From Streptomyces griseoviridis (GTDB lineage Bacteria > Actinomycetota > Actinomycetes > Streptomycetales > Streptomycetaceae): a DNA stretch of 64,000 nucleotides. The DNA lies in NCBI GenBank assembly GCA_014649155.1, contig BMSM01000005.1:1-64000 (forward strand), given 5' to 3'. Shown in pieces: positions 26,730 through 35,182 of the stretch. Each line of letters starts with the position of its first letter. Positions within the stretch are counted from its first letter, which is position 1. The position numbers and the translations under genes were made by a program. The notes below the pieces were generated by a model. That model was given only the letters and a program-made list of their open reading frames with translations. It was not told the DNA's origin and ran no database searches.

Positions 26730-28313
26730 GTGGGACAGCCCACCCCTGCCCGCAGCACCGCGGACTGGTGGCGCTCCGGCGTCATCTACCAGGTGTACGT
26801 CCGCAGCTTCGCGGACGGCGACGGCGACGGCACCGGCGACCTCGCGGGCGTCCGGGCGAAACTGCCCTACCTCGCCGAACTCGGCGTGGACGCCCTGTGG
26901 TTCACCCCCTGGTACCTCTCCCCGATGAAGGACGGCGGCTACGACGTCGCCGATTACCGGGTCATCGACCCGGCGTTCGGCACCCTCGCCGAGGCGGAGA
27001 AGCTGATCGCGGAGGCCCGTGAGCTGGGCATCCGCACCATCGTCGACATCGTGCCCAACCACGTCTCCGACCGGCACCCCTGGTTCCGGGCGGCGCTGGC
27101 AGGCGGCCCCGAGCGCGATCTGTTCCACTTCCGCCCCGGCCGGGGCGAGCACGGCGAACTCCCGCCCAACGACTGGACGTCGGAGTTCGGCGGCCCCGCC
27201 TGGACACGGCTGCCCGACGGCGACTGGTACCTCCACCTGTTCGCCCCCGAGCAGCCCGACCTCAACTGGGCGCACCCGGCCGTCCGCCAGGAGCACGAGG
27301 ACATCCTGCGGTTCTGGTTCGAGCGGGGCGTCGCCGGTGTCCGCATCGACTCCGCCGCCCTGCTGGCCAAGGACCCCGGCCTGCCCGACTTCACCGAGGG
27401 CCGCGACCCGCACCCGTACGTCGACCGGGACGAACTCCACGACGTCTACCGCTCCTGGCGGGCCGTCGCCGACGAGTACGGCGGGGTCTTCGTCGGCGAG
27501 GTGTGGCTCCCCGACACCGAGCGCTTCGCCCGCTACCTCCGCCCCGACGAACTGCACACCGCCTTCAACTTCTCCTTCATGACCTGCCCCTGGGACGCGG
27601 ACCGGCTGCGGGCCGCCATCGACACGACGCTCGCCGAGCACGCGCCCGTCGGGGCGCCCGCCACCTGGGTGCTGTGCAATCACGACGTCACCCGTACGGT
27701 CACCCGGTACGGGCGGGCCGGGGACACCGGGTTCGACTTCGCGTCGAAGTCCTTCGGCGTCCCCAGTGATCTCGTGCTCGGCACCCGGCGGGCGCGGGCC
27801 GCCGCGCTGCTGTCGCTGGCGCTGCCGGGCGCGGTCTACGTCTACCAGGGCGAGGAACTGGGCCTGCCCGAAGCCGACATCCCGCTGGACCGCATCGAGG
27901 ACCCGATGCACGCGCGGTCAGGCGGCGTCGACCCGGGGCGGGACGGCTGCCGGGTGCCGCTGCCGTGGGTGGCGGACGCGGCGCATGCCGGGTTCGGCGG
28001 GGAACCCTGGCTGCCGCAGCCGGCCGGGTGGAGCGCGTACGCCGCCGATCGGCAGGCCGCCGACCCCGGCTCCATGCTCGTCCTGTACCGAGAGGCGATC
28101 CAGGTCCGGGCGGTGCTCGGAAACGGGGCGTTGAGCTGGTTGCCCGCGGGGGACGGTGTGCTCGCCTTCAGCCGTGGTGACGTCGTCGTCGTGGTGAACC
28201 TCTCCGACGCGGCTGTCGGCCTTCCCGCGCATACCCGTGTCCTGCTGCGGAGCGGCTCCCTCGACCCGGACGGGCGGCTGCCCCCGGACACGGCGGTGTG
28301 GTTGCGCCGGTAG
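26730..28313 (+). CDS. GH13 alpha-glucosidase (oligo-alpha-glucosidase type)
   Basis: Cytosolic exo-acting enzyme of 527 residues that releases glucose from imported alpha-glucosides. GH13 landmarks are DIVPNHVSD (conserved region I), GVRIDS with nucleophile D207, VGEVW with acid/base E257, and CNHD (N317-D319) with the transition-state stabiliser. There is no signal peptide. GTG at 26730 follows GAAAGG. It ends an operon of binding protein and permeases, the same arrangement as AglA in the S. coelicolor maltose cluster. Cleavage of alpha-1,3 links is plausible given the next gene, but specificity cannot be read by eye. Confidence 0.93.
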   Translation: MGQPTPARSTADWWRSGVIYQVYVRSFADGDGDGTGDLAGVRAKLPYLAELGVDALWFTPWYLSPMKDGGYDVADYRVIDPAFGTLAEAEKLIAEARELGIRTIVDIVPNHVSDRHPWFRAALAGGPERDLFHFRPGRGEHGELPPNDWTSEFGGPAWTRLPDGDWYLHLFAPEQPDLNWAHPAVRQEHEDILRFWFERGVAGVRIDSAALLAKDPGLPDFTEGRDPHPYVDRDELHDVYRSWRAVADEYGGVFVGEVWLPDTERFARYLRPDELHTAFNFSFMTCPWDADRLRAAIDTTLAEHAPVGAPATWVLCNHDVTRTVTRYGRAGDTGFDFASKSFGVPSDLVLGTRRARAAALLSLALPGAVYVYQGEELGLPEADIPLDRIEDPMHARSGGVDPGRDGCRVPLPWVADAAHAGFGGEPWLPQPAGWSAYAADRQAADPGSMLVLYREAIQVRAVLGNGALSWLPAGDGVLAFSRGDVVVVVNLSDAAVGLPAHTRVLLRSGSLDPDGRLPPDTAVWLRR

Positions 28314-28340
28314 GGAGTCCGCGGGCTCGTCGTGGCCGGC

Positions 28341-28370
28341 CGCGCAGTTCCCCGCGCCCCTTCAGGGCGC
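28341..28370. repeat. Dispersed Streptomyces intergenic repeat with GCGCCC/GGGCGC hairpin
   Basis: CGCGCAGTTCCCCGCGCCCC is a motif I recognise as very common between genes in streptomycetes. Here it continues into GCGCCC-CTTCA-GGGCGC (28354-28370), a 6-bp stem. It may act as a weak terminator or mRNA-stabilising element between the GH13 and GH87 genes. A C10 run follows. Confidence 0.6.
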
Positions 28371-28405
28371 TTCCCTCCCCCCCCCCACTCGAAAGGGAAC
28401 AGCTC

Positions 28406-30559
28406 ATGTATCTCGCCAGATCCGCCCAGCTGGCCACCGCCGTCGCGCTCGCCGCCGGCACCCTCGTCGTCCTGGCCCCGGGTGCCGCCCAGGCCGCCGC
28501 CGGCGCCACGCTCCCCTTCACCTCCGTGGAGGCCGAGGCCGCCACCTCCACCGGCACGAGGATCGGCCCGGACCACACCCAGGGCACCCTCGCCTCCGAG
28601 GCGTCCGGACGGCAGGCGGTACGCCTCGCCGCCGGGCAGCGGGTCGAGTTCACCGTGCCCCGCGCCGCCAACGCCGTGAACGTCGCCTACAGCGTCCCCG
28701 ACGGCCAGAGCGGCTCGGTGAACGTGTACGTCAACGGCCAGAAGCTCGCCAGGACCCTCGCCGTCACGGCCAAGTACTCCCACGTCGACACCCCGTGGAT
28801 CACCGGCTCCAGGACCCACCACCTGTACGACAACGCCCGGCTGCTGCTCGGACGGGACGTCAAGGCCGGTGACAAGGTCGCCTTCGAGGCGGCGAACACG
28901 CAGGTCACCGTGGACGTGGCCGACTTCGAGCAGGTCGCCGCTGCCGCCGCCCGACCCGCCGGTTCCGTCTCCGTCACCGACCGCGGCGCCGACCCCACCG
29001 GGCAGGGCGACTCCACCCAGGCGTTCCGCGAGGCGATCGCCGCCGCGCAGGGCGGCACGGTGTGGATACCGCCGGGGGAGTACCGGATCACCTCCTCCCT
29101 CAGCGGCGTACAGAACGTCACGATCCAGGGCGCCGGCGCCTGGCACTCCGTCGTCCGCGGCTCCCGCTTCATCGACCAGCAGAGCGGCGCGGGCAACGTC
29201 CACATCAAGGACTTCGCCGTCATCGGGGAGGTCACCGAACGCGTCGACTCCGCCCCGGACAACTTCGTCAACGGCTCCCTCGGCCCGAACAGCTCCGTCT
29301 CCGGGATGTGGCTCCAGCACCTCAAGGTGGGCCTCTGGCTCACCGGCGTCAACGACAACCTCGTCGTCGAGGACAACCGCATCCTCGACACCACCGCCGA
29401 CGGCCTCAACCTCAACGGCAACGCCCGGAACGTCACGGTCCGCAACAACTTCCTGCGCAACCAGGGCGACGACGCGCTCGCCATGTGGTCGCTCAACCAG
29501 CCCGACGTCGGCAGCAGCTTCACCCACAACACCATCAGCCAGCCCAACCTGGCCAACGGCATCGCGATCTACGGCGGCACCGACATCACCGTCTCGGACA
29601 ACCTGGTCTCCGACACCAACGCCCTCGGCAGCGGCATCGCGATCTCCAACCAGAAGTTCCTCGACCCCTTCCACCCCCTCTCCGGCACCATCACCGTCTC
29701 CGGCAACACCCTCGTGCGCACCGGCGCCATGAACCCCAACTGGAACCACCCGATGGGCGCCCTGCGCGTCGACTCCTACGACAGTGCCATCGAGGCACAG
29801 GTCAGGATCACGGACACGACGGTGACCGACAGCCCGTACAGCGCCTTCGAGTTCGTCTCCGGCAGCGGACGCGGCTTCGCCGCCCGGAACACCACCGTCG
29901 ACGGGGCGACCGTGAACCGGGTCGGCACGGTCGTCGTCCAGGCGGAGACCCCCGGCGCCGTCACCTTCCGCGGCGTCACCGCCACCGGCGTCGGCTCCGC
30001 GGGCGTCTACAACTGCCCCTTCCCCGCCGGTTCCGGCACCTTCACGCTCACCGACGGCGGCGGCAACTCCGGCTGGGACACCACCTGGGCCGACTGCTCC
30101 ACCTGGCCCGTACCCGGCCAGGGCGACCCCGGTCCCGACCCGGCCCGCAACCTCGCCGCCGGGCGCCCCGCCACCGCCACCGGCTCCCAGGACGTCTACA
30201 CGCCCGGCAAGGCGGTCGACGGCGACGCGAACACCTACTGGGAGTCGGCGAACCACGCCTTCCCGCAGGCCCTCACCGTCGACCTCGGCGCGCGGCAGCC
30301 CGTACGCCGCGTGGTGCTGAAGCTGCCGCCGTCCGCGGCGTGGGGCGCCCGCACCCAGACCCTGTCCGTGCAGGGCAGCACCGACGGATCGTCGTACACC
30401 ACCCTGGCCGGCTCGCAGGGGCACCGCTTCGACCCGGCCACCGGCAACACGGTGACCGTGCCGGTGAGCGGTGACGTCCGTTATCTGCGGCTGCACGTCA
30501 CCGGCAACAGCGGCTGGCCTGCCGCCCAGTTCAGCGAGGTGGAGGCGTATCTTTCGTGA
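28406..30559 (+). CDS. Secreted GH87 alpha-1,3-glucanase (mycodextranase type) with N- and C-terminal binding modules
   Basis: Endo-hydrolase of alpha-1,3-glucan (mutan, nigeran, fungal wall glucan), exported. The 717-residue precursor has a signal peptide (TAVALAAGTLVVLAPGAAQA), then a CBM35-like beta-sandwich (about 38-178). A right-handed beta-helix follows (about 185-575) with repeated VEDNRILDTTADGLNLNGNA-type coils. A discoidin/F5-8C-type module (about 590-717, ending SEVEAYLS) closes it. D332 and the pair D355-D356 (NQGDDALAMW) fit the GH87 catalytic acid pattern. ATG 28406 follows AAGGGA. With the transporter and GH13 upstream it forms a complete degrade-import-hydrolyse route. Confidence 0.85.
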   Translation: MYLARSAQLATAVALAAGTLVVLAPGAAQAAAGATLPFTSVEAEAATSTGTRIGPDHTQGTLASEASGRQAVRLAAGQRVEFTVPRAANAVNVAYSVPDGQSGSVNVYVNGQKLARTLAVTAKYSHVDTPWITGSRTHHLYDNARLLLGRDVKAGDKVAFEAANTQVTVDVADFEQVAAAAARPAGSVSVTDRGADPTGQGDSTQAFREAIAAAQGGTVWIPPGEYRITSSLSGVQNVTIQGAGAWHSVVRGSRFIDQQSGAGNVHIKDFAVIGEVTERVDSAPDNFVNGSLGPNSSVSGMWLQHLKVGLWLTGVNDNLVVEDNRILDTTADGLNLNGNARNVTVRNNFLRNQGDDALAMWSLNQPDVGSSFTHNTISQPNLANGIAIYGGTDITVSDNLVSDTNALGSGIAISNQKFLDPFHPLSGTITVSGNTLVRTGAMNPNWNHPMGALRVDSYDSAIEAQVRITDTTVTDSPYSAFEFVSGSGRGFAARNTTVDGATVNRVGTVVVQAETPGAVTFRGVTATGVGSAGVYNCPFPAGSGTFTLTDGGGNSGWDTTWADCSTWPVPGQGDPGPDPARNLAAGRPATATGSQDVYTPGKAVDGDANTYWESANHAFPQALTVDLGARQPVRRVVLKLPPSAAWGARTQTLSVQGSTDGSSYTTLAGSQGHRFDPATGNTVTVPVSGDVRYLRLHVTGNSGWPAAQFSEVEAYLS

Positions 30560-30955
30560 CCGCCGGCGCCTGACCGGCCGCCGCCCCGCGCTTCGCCGCC
30601 TGGATCTGCTCGTCCACAGGGTTCCGCGGCTCGGTGAAATGCGGGGCGGCCCGCGTGCCCGCCTGGTCCCGCTCGGCCGGCAGATCCACCGTGAGCCGCT
30701 CCGGTACGACGGTGGGGGAGGCGGAGAGGACGATGACCCGCTCGCCCAGGTACACCGCCTCGTCGATGTCGTGGGTGACGGACAGGATCGTGATCCCCCG
30801 CTCCCGCCACAACCGGCGCACCAGGTCCTCCAGGCCGGCGCGGGTCCGCGCGTCCACCACCGCGAACGGCTGGTCCATCAGCAGCACCTCCGGCTCGTAC
30901 GCCGGTGCCCGCGCGACGGCGACCCGCTGCTGCGTGCCGCCCGACAACGCCCGGT
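30531..30955 (-). pseudogene. ABC transporter ATPase, 3' fragment (nitrate/sulfonate/taurine type)
   Basis: The frame contains only the second half of an ABC ATPase: signature ALSGGTQQRVAVARA, Walker B VLLMDQPFAVVDA, and the H-loop SVTHDIDEAVYLGERVIVLS, then a C-terminal tail. The Walker A half is absent. The catalytic Glu after Walker B is Gln and the D-loop reads AVVDA rather than GALDA, both signs of decay. It is joined out of frame to a permease fragment at about 30950. Its end overlaps the GH87 coding region by 29 bp. Confidence 0.82.
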
Positions 30956-31260
30956 GCCATACAGGAGGACGGCGAGGGGGATCAGGACGGCCGAGGGGAT
31001 CGGGCGGAGGAACCCGACGGTGGAGGCCGTGGCCTCCCGCAGGTACGGCACGACGGAGAGGACCACCCCGGTGACGACGCCGGCGCCGACCGCTGTCGCC
31101 GACCCCGGCGCCCAGCCGGTGAGGGTGTCGCCGAGCACGGACCAGAACGCGCCGTCGCCGGCCTCGTGACCGGCGCGTCCCCCTGTGGGACCGGAACAGG
31201 TCTCCGAGAGGTCGTGCGCGGACAGCACGAACGTGCCGACCGGGAACGCGCGGTCCCGGG
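30956..31260 (-). pseudogene. ABC transporter permease fragment (SsuC/NrtB-like)
   Basis: Reads FWSVLGDTLTGWAPGSATAV, VVPYLREATASTVGFLRPIP and SAVLIPLAVLLYGTG. These match the middle of binding-protein-dependent permeases of the nitrate/sulfonate/taurine group. The sequence then jumps, within a few bases, to the signature region of the ATPase in another frame. The permease C-terminus and the ATPase N-terminus have been deleted together. The N-terminal side is also poorly conserved. Confidence 0.75.
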
Positions 31261-31280
31261 GGAGTCATGGTCGGTGCCCC

Positions 31281-31301
31281 TGTGGACAACGGTTGTCGAC
31301 A
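31281..31301. other. Inverted pair of DnaA-box-like 9-mers
   Basis: TGTGGACAA (the complement of the Streptomyces DnaA box TTGTCCACA) is followed after CGG by TTGTCGACA, one base off the same box in the opposite orientation. It lies between the ABC fragments and the reductase gene. It is far too small to be an origin; it may be a DnaA-titration or control site, or simply a palindromic operator. Confidence 0.4.
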
Positions 31302-31329
31302 GTGTTGCCGGCAGTGGCCGGGGCGATGG

Positions 31330-32265
31330 TCAGAGGTCGAGCACGAGCCGCTCGCCGCGACAGCGGGAGACGCAGATCAGCATCGTCTCCCCGGCCGCCC
31401 GCTCCGCCTCGGTGAGCACCGAGTCCCGGTGGTCGGGCACCCCCTCGACCACGTCCGTCTCACAGGTGCCGCAGGTCCCCTCGGTGCAGGAGTACAGCAC
31501 CTCGGTGCCGGCCGTCCGCACGGCGTCGAGGACCGAGACGCCCGCCGGCACGGTGACCGTGCGCCCGCTGCGGGCGAGGACGACCTCGAACGAGGTGTCG
31601 GCGCCGGCCGGCCCCTCCGCCGGGCGGAACCGCTCCGTCCGCAGTATCCCGGGCGGGCACCGCCGCTCCACCGCGTCGAGCAGCGGACCGGAACCGCAGC
31701 AGTAGACGAGGGTGCCGTCCGGGACGTCGTCCAGCACGGACCCGAGGTCCAGCAGCCCGGTCTCGTCCTCGGGGGCCAGGGTGACCCGGTCGCCGTAGCG
31801 GGCGAGTTCCCCGGTGAACGCCATGGAGCGCCGGGTCCGGCCGCCGTACAGCAGCGTCCACCCGGCACCGGCCCGGTCGGCGGCGGCCAGCATCGGCAGC
31901 AGCGGGGTGATGCCGATGCCGCCGGCCACGAACCGGTAGCGCGGGGCGGGCTCCAGCGGGAATCGGTTGCGCGGCCCGCGCACGCGGACCTCGTCGCCCG
32001 CCCGGAGGCGGTCGTGCGCGTACGCGCTGCCGCCCCGCCCCGCCGGCTCGCGCAGCACCGCGATCCGCCAGGTCTCCCGGTCGGCCGGGTCGCCGCAGAG
32101 CGAGAACTGCCGCTCCAGTCCCGGCGCGAGCAGGACGTCGAGGTGCGCGCCGGGCTCCCAGGCGGGCAGCGGGCCGCCCTCCGGGCGGCGCAGGGTCAGG
32201 ACGCGGACGCCGTCGGCGGCGGCACCGGCCCCGGCGACGACGAGCCGGTCTCCGTGCAGGGTCAT
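31330..32265 (-). CDS. vanB: VanB-type oxygenase reductase (FNR domain + C-terminal 2Fe-2S ferredoxin)
   Basis: Passes electrons from NAD(P)H through flavin and a 2Fe-2S cluster to the Rieske oxygenase. The 311-residue protein has a flavin domain (ERQFSLCGDP), a nucleotide-binding domain (RFVAGGIGITPLLPMLAAA) and a plant-type ferredoxin at the C-terminus with cluster cysteines C260, C265, C268 and C298. This order is typical of phthalate/vanillate oxygenase reductases. ATG 32265 overlaps the preceding small gene by 4 bp and follows GAGGAA. Third gene of the operon. Vanillate as substrate is inferred from the partner. Confidence 0.88.
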   Translation of the reverse strand: MTLHGDRLVVAGAGAAADGVRVLTLRRPEGGPLPAWEPGAHLDVLLAPGLERQFSLCGDPADRETWRIAVLREPAGRGGSAYAHDRLRAGDEVRVRGPRNRFPLEPAPRYRFVAGGIGITPLLPMLAAADRAGAGWTLLYGGRTRRSMAFTGELARYGDRVTLAPEDETGLLDLGSVLDDVPDGTLVYCCGSGPLLDAVERRCPPGILRTERFRPAEGPAGADTSFEVVLARSGRTVTVPAGVSVLDAVRTAGTEVLYSCTEGTCGTCETDVVEGVPDHRDSVLTEAERAAGETMLICVSRCRGERLVLDL

Positions 32266-32435
32266 GAGCCGTTTCCTCGCGGGTCGTGGCCGTCCGGGTG
32301 GGCGAGCATCCACGCCCACATCGCGACGGGGTCCTCGGCGGTGTGCTCGGCGCCGCAGTGGCAGGTGCCGTGCAGCACATCGGTGCCGGGCAGCCAGTCG
32401 ACGCGGTAGACCTCCCCGGTCCTCGCGGCGGTCAC
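32262..32435 (-). CDS. Small 57-residue protein coupled between oxygenase and reductase
   Basis: GTG at 32435 overlaps the oxygenase stop (GTGA), and its own TGA overlaps the reductase ATG (ATGA). The translation starts VTAARTGEVYRVDWLPGTDV and continues LHGTCHCGAEHTAEDPVAMW, ending in a His/Asp/Pro/Gly-rich tail. The C-H-C pair with downstream histidines (LAHPDGHD) could bind a metal. Perfect coupling on both sides argues strongly for a real gene. Such short proteins may assist oxygenase assembly or substrate handling, but I recognise no named family. Confidence 0.8.
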   Translation of the reverse strand: MTAARTGEVYRVDWLPGTDVLHGTCHCGAEHTAEDPVAMWAWMLAHPDGHDPRGNGS

Positions 32436-33490
32436 GAGACCGGCTCCACGGGCTTGTCGCCCTCCTCCGCCAGCCGGGCCAGGATGCGGCGGGCGGCCAG
32501 GCCACCGGTGTCGATGTTGATGCTCAGCTCCTGGTAGCCGGCGCGCTCGGCACCCAGCGAACGCTGGAGGAGGTTGAGCGCGTCGACGTCCTGCATGACG
32601 ACCGTGTGGTTGTTCGCCCGCAGGAACTCGGTGACCTCGGCGTCATCGGTCGCCCAGTCGCGGGAGACCGCCCAGAAGTCGTACACCCTGCCGTCGGCGG
32701 AGGGCGTGATGGCGTAGGTGATCTCGGTGCGGAACGCCCGGGAGTCGTCGCCGTCCGCGCCGGCCGGGGCGATCCTGCTGTGCAGCAGGTACAGGCAGGG
32801 CGCGTGGTACTCGATGTCCTGCCGGCGGCTGATCCGTCCGGCGAGGCCGGTCGACCTGGCGTAGAACGGCGGGCACTCGGCGTCCGCCATGTGCCGGCCG
32901 ACCCGGACGATCCCGGCGTCCTCGTCGACCTCGGTGGTGATCGGCGTCTCGGCCACCTCCGGGGTGCCGATGTACCCGCCGTGCAGATACGTCTCGTGGG
33001 AGAGGTCGAGGAGGTTGTCGACCAGCAGCCCGTAGTCGCAGTCGATGGGCTCCATGCCGCGGACCGTGACCCAGCCGGGGGAGTCCAGGTGCCGGGCGCG
33101 CGGCACGGCGTCCGGGTCGGCGAGCGCCGGGTCACCGATCCACACCCACACCAGCGAGTCCCGCTCGGCCACCGGATAGGAGGCGACCCGGGCGGTACGC
33201 GGCACCCGCTTCTGCCCCGGCACGTACACGCAGGTGCCGGTCGTGTCGTACGTGAACCCGTGGTAGCCGCAGACGATCCGGTCGCCGTCGAGCCGGGTCG
33301 GGGCCTCGGAGAGCGGGTAGCGGCGGTGCACACAGCGGTCGTGCAGCGCGACCGCGGTGCCGTCCTCCTCGGTCCGGTACAGCACGAGCGGCTCCCCGAG
33401 CACGGTCCGTCCGAGCAACTCCCGCCCCACCTCGTGGGCGTGGGCGGCGACGTACCACTGGTTCCTGGCGAAGGCGGTGGTGTGCGGCAT
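32432..33490 (-). CDS. vanA: Rieske aromatic oxygenase, vanillate O-demethylase oxygenase (VanA) type
   Basis: Demethylates vanillate to protocatechuate or acts on a related methoxy-aromatic acid. The 352-residue protein has the Rieske ligands C53-x-H55 and C74-x2-H77 (RCVHRRYPL, CGYHGFTYD) and the catalytic-iron motif NLLDLSHETYLHG (H165, H170). The N-terminus FARNQWYVAAHAHEVG is typical of VanA. The frame is open far upstream, but ATG 33490 with GGGAG 7 nt before it gives the canonical start. It leads the operon; its product, protocatechuate, would feed the pca genes about 16 kb downstream in this window. Confidence 0.87.
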   Translation of the reverse strand: MPHTTAFARNQWYVAAHAHEVGRELLGRTVLGEPLVLYRTEEDGTAVALHDRCVHRRYPLSEAPTRLDGDRIVCGYHGFTYDTTGTCVYVPGQKRVPRTARVASYPVAERDSLVWVWIGDPALADPDAVPRARHLDSPGWVTVRGMEPIDCDYGLLVDNLLDLSHETYLHGGYIGTPEVAETPITTEVDEDAGIVRVGRHMADAECPPFYARSTGLAGRISRRQDIEYHAPCLYLLHSRIAPAGADGDDSRAFRTEITYAITPSADGRVYDFWAVSRDWATDDAEVTEFLRANNHTVVMQDVDALNLLQRSLGAERAGYQELSINIDTGGLAARRILARLAEEGDKPVEPVS

Positions 33491-33554
33491 GCTGCGGCTC
33501 CCGTCGTCGGTTCGTGGCGGCATTGTCGGGAAGGGCTCCGCCGGGCCGCTACGA

Positions 33555-33575
33555 CGCTTCCGCCTCACGGAAGCG
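33555..33575. promoter_or_regulatory. Perfect 8-bp inverted repeat upstream of vanA
   Basis: CGCTTCCG-CCTCA-CGGAAGCG lies 65 bp before the vanA start in the spacer shared with the divergent helicase gene. It could be the operator of an aromatic-acid repressor, or a hairpin in the vanA leader. No adjacent regulator gene was found. Confidence 0.5.
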
Positions 33576-33728
33576 GTGGCCGGTGCCGGGGCGAGGCCGG
33601 GTGGGCGCCCCGTGCTACCGTGGGACGTTTGCAGCGTCGCCGTGTCGGTGCCCGGTCCGTGGTCCCGGCCGGCGACCGCGTCCCCGCCGCGCCTTCCCCG
33701 GTACGGTCCCTTCGGAGGAAGGCTCTCA

Positions 33729-35141
33729 GTGAGCGAGACAGCACGTGCCGACGCCCGGCGGCCGGACGAGGCACCGGACACCCTTGCGGGTGCGCCCCGC
33801 GCCGCGTCCTTCGCGGGGCTGGGGCTGCCCGCCGCGCTCCTGCGGGCGCTCGACGAGCGCGGGGTCACGGTGCCCTTCCCGATCCAGGCGGCGGCGCTGC
33901 CCGACGCGCTCGCGGGACGGGACGTCCTCGGCCGGGGCCGCACCGGCTCCGGCAAGACGCTCGCCTTCGGCCTGGCCCTGCTCGCCCGGACCGCCGGGCG
34001 GCGGGCGCGTCCCAAGGAGCCGCTGGCGCTCGTCCTGGTGCCCACCAGGGAACTGGCGCAGCAGGTCGGAGAGGACCTCACGCCGTACGCCGAGGCGCTG
34101 GGGCTGCGGCTCGCGACCGTGGTCGGCGGGGTGTCCGTCGGACGGCAGACCGCCGCGCTCCGGGACGGCGCCGAGATCGTCGTCGCCACGCCCGGCCGGC
34201 TGCACGACCTCGTCGGCCGCAAGGGGTGCCGCCTGGGCCAGGTGGCCGTCACGGTCCTGGACGAGGCCGACCAGATGTGCGACCTAGGATTCCTGCCCCA
34301 GGTCACCGAGGCCCTGGACCAGGTGCGTCCCGGCGGGCAGCGGATGCTGTTCTCCGCCACCCTGGACCGCGACGTCGACCAGCTGGTGCGGGACTACCTG
34401 CGCGACCCCGCCGTCCACTCCGTGGACCCCTCGTCCAGCGCGGTGCCCGCCATCGCGCACCACCTCTTCGTCGTGCACGGCCCGGACCGGTACGCCGTCG
34501 CCACGGAGATCGCCGCCCGGGACGGCCGGGTCCTGCTGTTCATGGACACCAAGCACAGCGTCGACCTGCTGACCCGGCACCTGCGGGCCGAGGGCGTGGC
34601 CGCCGCCGCCCTGCACAGCGGGAAGTCCCAGCCGCAGCGCGGCCGGACCCTGGACCGGTTCAAGGACGGGCAGGTCACCGCCCTGGTCGCGACGAACGTC
34701 GCCGCGCGCGGCCTGCACGTCGACGACCTGGACCTCGTGGTCAACGTCGACCCGGCCACCGACCCCAAGGACTATCTGCACCGCGCGGGCCGCACGGCCC
34801 GGGCCGGCCGCTCCGGCACCGTCGTGACGCTCGCCCTGCCGGGACAGCGCCGCGAGGCGGGCCAGGTCATCGCGGACGCCGGGGTCGGCCCCGAGGTCGC
34901 CAAGGTCCGCTCCGGCGAGGCGGAGCTGAGCCGCATCACCGGCGCCAGGGCACCCTCCGGAGTGCCCCTCGACGGCGGTCCCGCCGCGCCGCGCCCCAAG
35001 AACCGCAACGCCCCGTTCCGCGGCCTGGGCAGCACCAAGGACACGAAGAGCGGTTCCGGCGGCAGACCGTCCCGCCGGACCACCGAGGCCCAGAAACTCG
35101 CGGAGGCCCGCAAGGCGGCCCGGGTGCGGCGCGGCGGCTGA
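33729..35141 (+). CDS. DEAD-box RNA helicase
   Basis: ATP-dependent RNA remodelling in the cytosol. The 470-residue protein has all hallmark motifs in order: Q-motif (VPFPIQAAALP), Walker A GRTGSGKT (70-77), PTRELAQQV, TPGRLHD, LDEADQM, FSATLD, then the helicase C domain with DTKHSVDLL, VAARGLHVDDLDLVVN and HRAGRTARAG. A basic, Gly/Arg-rich tail (RKAARVRRGG) probably binds RNA. GTG 33729 follows GGAGGAAGG. The 100-nt stretch after a possible TACCGT -10 box (33613-33618) could be a regulated leader as in cold-shock helicases. Confidence 0.94.
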   Translation: MSETARADARRPDEAPDTLAGAPRAASFAGLGLPAALLRALDERGVTVPFPIQAAALPDALAGRDVLGRGRTGSGKTLAFGLALLARTAGRRARPKEPLALVLVPTRELAQQVGEDLTPYAEALGLRLATVVGGVSVGRQTAALRDGAEIVVATPGRLHDLVGRKGCRLGQVAVTVLDEADQMCDLGFLPQVTEALDQVRPGGQRMLFSATLDRDVDQLVRDYLRDPAVHSVDPSSSAVPAIAHHLFVVHGPDRYAVATEIAARDGRVLLFMDTKHSVDLLTRHLRAEGVAAAALHSGKSQPQRGRTLDRFKDGQVTALVATNVAARGLHVDDLDLVVNVDPATDPKDYLHRAGRTARAGRSGTVVTLALPGQRREAGQVIADAGVGPEVAKVRSGEAELSRITGARAPSGVPLDGGPAAPRPKNRNAPFRGLGSTKDTKSGSGGRPSRRTTEAQKLAEARKAARVRRGG

Positions 35142-35156
35142 GCCCCCGGCGGGGGC
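35142..35156. terminator. Short hairpin between convergent helicase and small protein genes
   Basis: GCCCCC-GGC-GGGGGC directly follows the helicase stop. Stem 6 bp, loop 3 nt, no U-tract. Probably terminates the helicase transcript. Confidence 0.5.
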
Positions 35157-35182
35157 GCCGGTGCGCGGGCCGGGCGCGCCCG

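Noticed and set aside
28377..28386. C10 run as a regulatory element
   Set aside because: Homopolymer runs like this and 20521-20530 are expected in GC-rich spacers and prone to sequencing error.
33357..33728. Longer N-terminus for the helicase
   Set aside because: The upstream frame is antisense to vanA and low-complexity. GTG 33729 has a strong ribosome site and a normal family start.
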